Source: Selenihalanaerobacter shriftii (GTDB lineage: Bacteria; Bacillota; Halanaerobiia; Halobacteroidales; Acetohalobiaceae). Taken from it: a stretch of DNA of 64,000 bases. Below, one piece after another: positions 61,207-64,000 of the stretch. The notes beneath the pieces were generated by a model that made no database searches, was not told the origin of the DNA, and worked only from the letters and a program-made list of their open reading frames with translations. Location: the NCBI RefSeq assembly GCF_900167185.1, contig NZ_FUWM01000003.1, positions 124,001 through 188,000 on the forward strand, written 5' to 3'. Within the stretch, counting starts at the first letter, position 1, and each line of letters begins with the position of its first letter. The translations under genes were made by a program, and so were the position numbers.

Positions 61207-62663
61207 TCTTTTATTCCTCCTAATCGATAATTATCTATTATCCTATCCAAAATATTATCTTCTATCTGACTCAGACAGACTGGACATCTATTTAATTCCT
61301 TTAATTTATTTTTATACTTCTTTAATTTTATTTCTAATTCCTCTTCTATATCTTTAATAAATACATTTCCTTTTTGTAGTTTCTCTTTATTTTCCTTCCA
61401 AGACATATTAAGCTTTTTTAAACTAACTAATTCTTCTTTAATCTGTTTGATTTTAGTAACTTTACTCTGTATTTGCTCTTCTTTAGGCAATTTGTTCATT
61501 ATCTTTTGTTTTAAATTTAGTTCTTGATTAACTTTTTGAAATTCTTGATTAATCCTCTTCAAATTATAATAATCTTCTTTCGTGTCTGTAATATCCTCTA
61601 TTAATTTCTTAACTTCAGGTAGCTTTTTTGTCTTATTTAAACCGGATTGATTAACCTTAAACCTTTTATTCACTTTTTTCAATTCATTATCCAGATTAGT
61701 TAAATCTTTTATTTGGTTATATAACTGTTGCATTTGTCGATAATGATCTTCTACTTTATTTAAGTTTTGTAATTCTTTTAATAGTTGGTTCAAATTCTTA
61801 ATCTCTTGATTTACTTGTTTCCACTCTTTGTATAATTCTTTTAATTTAAATAACTCTTCTTGTTGATTATTAATCTCTGTATAAAGTGACTCTATTTTTT
61901 CCAATTGATTTAATTTATCTAAAATCTTCTGTATCTTCACTTTTTCTTTATTTAATTCTTCCCACTCTTTCTTTAATTGTTGATAAGTATTTAACTTTTC
62001 ATTAACCATTTTAATTTCTTTGAATAATCTTTCTTTTCTTTCTATCTCTTCTTTTAATTGAGGTAAATCTTCATAATCAGTTATCTTTTCATCAATTTTA
62101 TCTATTTCAGCCAATTCATTCTTCTTTTTACCTCGAGCTCTTCTCAAATCAATAGCTACATCCTTAATAGCAGAATCGATGATATGTACACCGGTTAATT
62201 GGCCTATAGCCTTCGCCTTAGTAAAACCACTATCATTTAATAAGAATGGGCCAGCTAATTGATAATCTAAGTTTAAAGTAGTTTCAGTATCATTATCTAA
62301 TGCTACTTTTAACATCTGATGGGCTTCTATTACCTCTTGGGGCACATTAGTTCCAAACCCAGTATAAATCTCTTTCTCACCATTATTATCTATAACTATA
62401 TATCTATTAACTTTATTAGAACGTTCTCTAATTACTCGATAACCATTATCTAATAAGATACCTACTCGACACTGATTAGTACCTACCTGAATAAAGTCAT
62501 CACCTAACGGTTCATTATACAGAACCCATCTTAATGCTCGAATAATAGAAGACTTCCCACTATCCGATGGCCCTGTAATTACATTTAAACCTGGGGATAG
62601 ATTTAAAGTTGTACTATTATGTGATTGAAAATTTTCTATCTGAATTTCTTTAATTAGTTGCAA
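61203..62663 (-). CDS. Rad50/SbcC-like ATPase, separate N-terminal half with zinc hook
   Basis: A 486-residue protein equal to the N-terminal half of SbcC/Rad50. IENFQSHNSTTLNL and Walker A GPSDSGKSS (31-39), a Q-loop region near LDYQLAGPFLL, a coiled coil of nearly 290 residues (about 165-455), then the hook cysteines RCPVC (CxxC at 460-463) 23 residues before the end. No Walker B or signature motif. Normal SbcC continues past the hook into a second coil and Walker B; here those are on other genes. Start is TTG after GAGGTGA. Follows the nuclease gene by 23 bases. Confidence 0.82.
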   Translation of the reverse strand: MQLIKEIQIENFQSHNSTTLNLSPGLNVITGPSDSGKSSIIRALRWVLYNEPLGDDFIQVGTNQCRVGILLDNGYRVIRERSNKVNRYIVIDNNGEKEIYTGFGTNVPQEVIEAHQMLKVALDNDTETTLNLDYQLAGPFLLNDSGFTKAKAIGQLTGVHIIDSAIKDVAIDLRRARGKKKNELAEIDKIDEKITDYEDLPQLKEEIERKERLFKEIKMVNEKLNTYQQLKKEWEELNKEKVKIQKILDKLNQLEKIESLYTEINNQQEELFKLKELYKEWKQVNQEIKNLNQLLKELQNLNKVEDHYRQMQQLYNQIKDLTNLDNELKKVNKRFKVNQSGLNKTKKLPEVKKLIEDITDTKEDYYNLKRINQEFQKVNQELNLKQKIMNKLPKEEQIQSKVTKIKQIKEELVSLKKLNMSWKENKEKLQKGNVFIKDIEEELEIKLKKYKNKLKELNRCPVCLSQIEDNILDRIIDNYRLGGIKE

Positions 62664-62686
62664 TTAATTCACCTCAACTTTCACAA

Positions 62687-63664
62687 TTAAGACAATTTTT
62701 CTCTGGCTTTAGCAATTCGTTCCCTCGCTTGCTCTTTTATCTCTTTACCTAAATTCTGATTTTCAGCTAATTCTTCTAAAATTTTATCTATCTCCATAAA
62801 ATTAAATTCACCAGCTGACTCTATATCCTGCACAAATCCTGCCAGTTTCTTTTGCCGATATTCATTTAGCTCTATTTGACTACGGTCTAATACTTCGTTA
62901 CCATCTCGAGCTGAAGTCAACTTATACAACTGAATATCTATCTCTTCTGGAGTTAATTCAATAATTGCTACTTGTGGACATCTTTCTAATTCACTACTAT
63001 ATGCACCTATCCTTACCAAACTACCAGGATTTAAACAATATTTATCATCAGTTAGCTCTTTAATCCCAAAACCAGTATGGTAATGACCAGTAATTGTAAT
63101 ATCAGCTTCAGTTTCTTTAATATTATCAATTAATGTATAATCTAAATCTATTGGAAAAGGTCTAGGTAATAACATACCATGAACTATATTAATAGCATAA
63201 TCCACTTCTTCTTGCTTCTTTATTAAATATTCATCTAACCTATTAGGACCATCTAAATCATAATGATAGGCTGAACCGCTTAATTGTAACTTAATCTCGT
63301 TTAATTCAATTAACTCATCTTGTTCTATTGATAATAGATTAACGATTCCTGAAGCATTTAAAAGTCCCAACATAGTTCGCGATATAGTATTAGGATTATG
63401 TCCATAAAGATCATGATTACCAGCAACTATATAAATTGGTACTTTAAATTCTCTCAATATCTGTATAAAATCACTTACCACTGAAGGAGCAGTATCTGGA
63501 CGATCAAATAAGTCCCCTCCATGTAAAACTAAATCTATTTTCTGTTTTTGAATTATTTGTTTAACCTCTAACAACTTTTCTTTTAATGTGCTAGGAAAAT
63601 CATCTAAACGATTTCGAGGTGTAGTACCACGAATATGAGTATCAGTTAAAACTAAAATTTTCAA
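62687..63664 (-). CDS. SbcD/Mre11-type DNA double-strand-break nuclease
   Basis: A 325-residue calcineurin-like phosphoesterase. Metal-binding motifs in order: VLTDTHIRG, LHGGDLFDRPD, VAGNHDLYGHNP, IVHGM, and GHYHTGFG. The DLFDRPDTAPSV and AGNHD context matches SbcD/Mre11 rather than general phosphatases; the capping C-terminal domain is short. Start is TTG with AAGGAGG upstream. It opens the operon with the split ATPase, its expected partner in end processing. Confidence 0.82.
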   Translation of the reverse strand: MKILVLTDTHIRGTTPRNRLDDFPSTLKEKLLEVKQIIQKQKIDLVLHGGDLFDRPDTAPSVVSDFIQILREFKVPIYIVAGNHDLYGHNPNTISRTMLGLLNASGIVNLLSIEQDELIELNEIKLQLSGSAYHYDLDGPNRLDEYLIKKQEEVDYAINIVHGMLLPRPFPIDLDYTLIDNIKETEADITITGHYHTGFGIKELTDDKYCLNPGSLVRIGAYSSELERCPQVAIIELTPEEIDIQLYKLTSARDGNEVLDRSQIELNEYRQKKLAGFVQDIESAGEFNFMEIDKILEELAENQNLGKEIKEQARERIAKAREKLS

Positions 63665-63751
63665 CTATAATCCCTCCTTGATACTATTTATCTAATTCTT
63701 GAAAAGAAGAGTCAATCCCTGCTTTTAAACCTTTATTAGAGACTAGCTTCT

Positions 63752-64000
63752 TTAGATTTTATTTTTTAATAATTTAGGTGCAAAATAATCTATACCGATG
63801 GCACCTAAAGGGGCAGTCAACATAATAGACATTACTGCTAAAGCTAAAATTAATTCTCCATTTGGGACTCCTGCCGCTAAAGGAACAGCCCCAATAGCTG
63901 CCTGTACCGTAGCTTTTGGCAAATAAGCTATAGCACAAAATATTCTTTCTGAGAAGTTAAGATTACTTTTAATAGTAGAAATTAACACACCAAAAATGCG
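63752..64000 (-). CDS. Cation/proton antiporter, C-terminal end (runs off the right edge)
   Basis: The last 82 codons of a membrane protein. Frame is open to the window edge. Three hydrophobic stretches and LPKATVQAAIGAVPLA, followed by ILALAVMSIMLTAPLGAIGID, are typical of the final helices of CPA1-type sodium/proton antiporters; the KATVQAA motif contributes to ion selection. Expected in a halophile. The stop after KLLKNKI may result from a frameshift (see findings). Encoded upstream of the nuclease operon in the same direction. Confidence 0.75.
   Translation of the reverse strand, partial: RIFGVLISTIKSNLNFSERIFCAIAYLPKATVQAAIGAVPLAAGVPNGELILALAVMSIMLTAPLGAIGIDYFAPKLLKNKI

Noticed and set aside
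1-64000. CRISPR array, insertion sequence, prophage or tRNA/rRNA genes
   Set aside because: No regular repeat-spacer series, transposase, integrase, phage gene or tRNA-like cloverleaf was seen; the many perfect palindromes are single terminators.

Overview
The window is about two-thirds A+T and reads as chromosomal core of a low-GC, spore-forming, anaerobic Firmicute with an outer membrane, most like the Halanaerobiales (Halobacteroidaceae type). Sporulation genes (Spo0E-like, YmxH, SpmA, SpmB, SpoVS, a SleB/CwlJ hydrolase) sit beside a TonB-ExbB-ExbD set and an SLH protein. That mix points to a diderm Firmicute; the order-level assignment is inference. All but two protein genes are on the minus strand, so the text follows transcription from right to left. 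No tRNA, rRNA, CRISPR, insertion sequence or prophage was seen.

Right end (64000-58600): the tail of a cation/proton antiporter, then a compact operon of an SbcD/Mre11-type nuclease and an SbcC/Rad50-type ATPase split into separate proteins (Walker A half ending at a CxxC hook, an 82-residue coiled coil, a Walker B half). RNase Y follows from a promoter overlapping that operon's stop codon. Next (58400-53200) come an unknown protein, ymdB, spoVS, spmA-spmB, a PHP phosphoesterase and a PrsA/SurA-like foldase. 53000-46900 is an envelope operon: exbB, exbD, tonB, a large exported protein with a cohesin-like C-terminus, an SLH coiled-coil protein, ndk and a cell-wall hydrolase. 46750-40075 is the histidine operon hisZGDBHAF-IE.

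39800-18600 holds the widespread Firmicute block yicC-remA-gmk-rpoZ-coaBC ... priA-def-fmt ... rsmB-rlmN-prpC-prkC-rsgA-rpe. It is interrupted by luxS, a tryptophan/tyrosine-type ABC transporter with a long UAG-rich attenuator leader, and metK with a SAM riboswitch. DUF116, YugP and DUF6391 genes lie inside the fmt-rsmB interval. 18500-14700 is the FMN-riboswitch operon ribD-ribE-ribBA-ribH. 14600-9800 has ymxH, fmdE-nikR, a sulfonate/nitrate-type ABC operon with a short attenuator-like leader, a DUF2512 gene and a divergent HPP gene with an FNR-like site. 8900-2600 carries pgeF, phoP-phoR and a molybdate/tungstate transporter.

The left end (2500-1) has small genes, a dead hemerythrin gene before cheX, and the start of pstS behind three PhoP-type boxes. 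Between cheX and pstS is an orphan plus-strand transcription unit of about 90 nt: consensus promoter, Rex-like site over the start point, two CRP/FNR-like palindromes upstream, a C/U-rich anti-Shine-Dalgarno stretch and a strong terminator. It looks like a redox-controlled small RNA. This RNA, the UAG-rich leader and the split Rad50 operon are the most unusual items. All coordinates, starts and pairings were read by eye; family names rest on recognised motifs, not on database searches.
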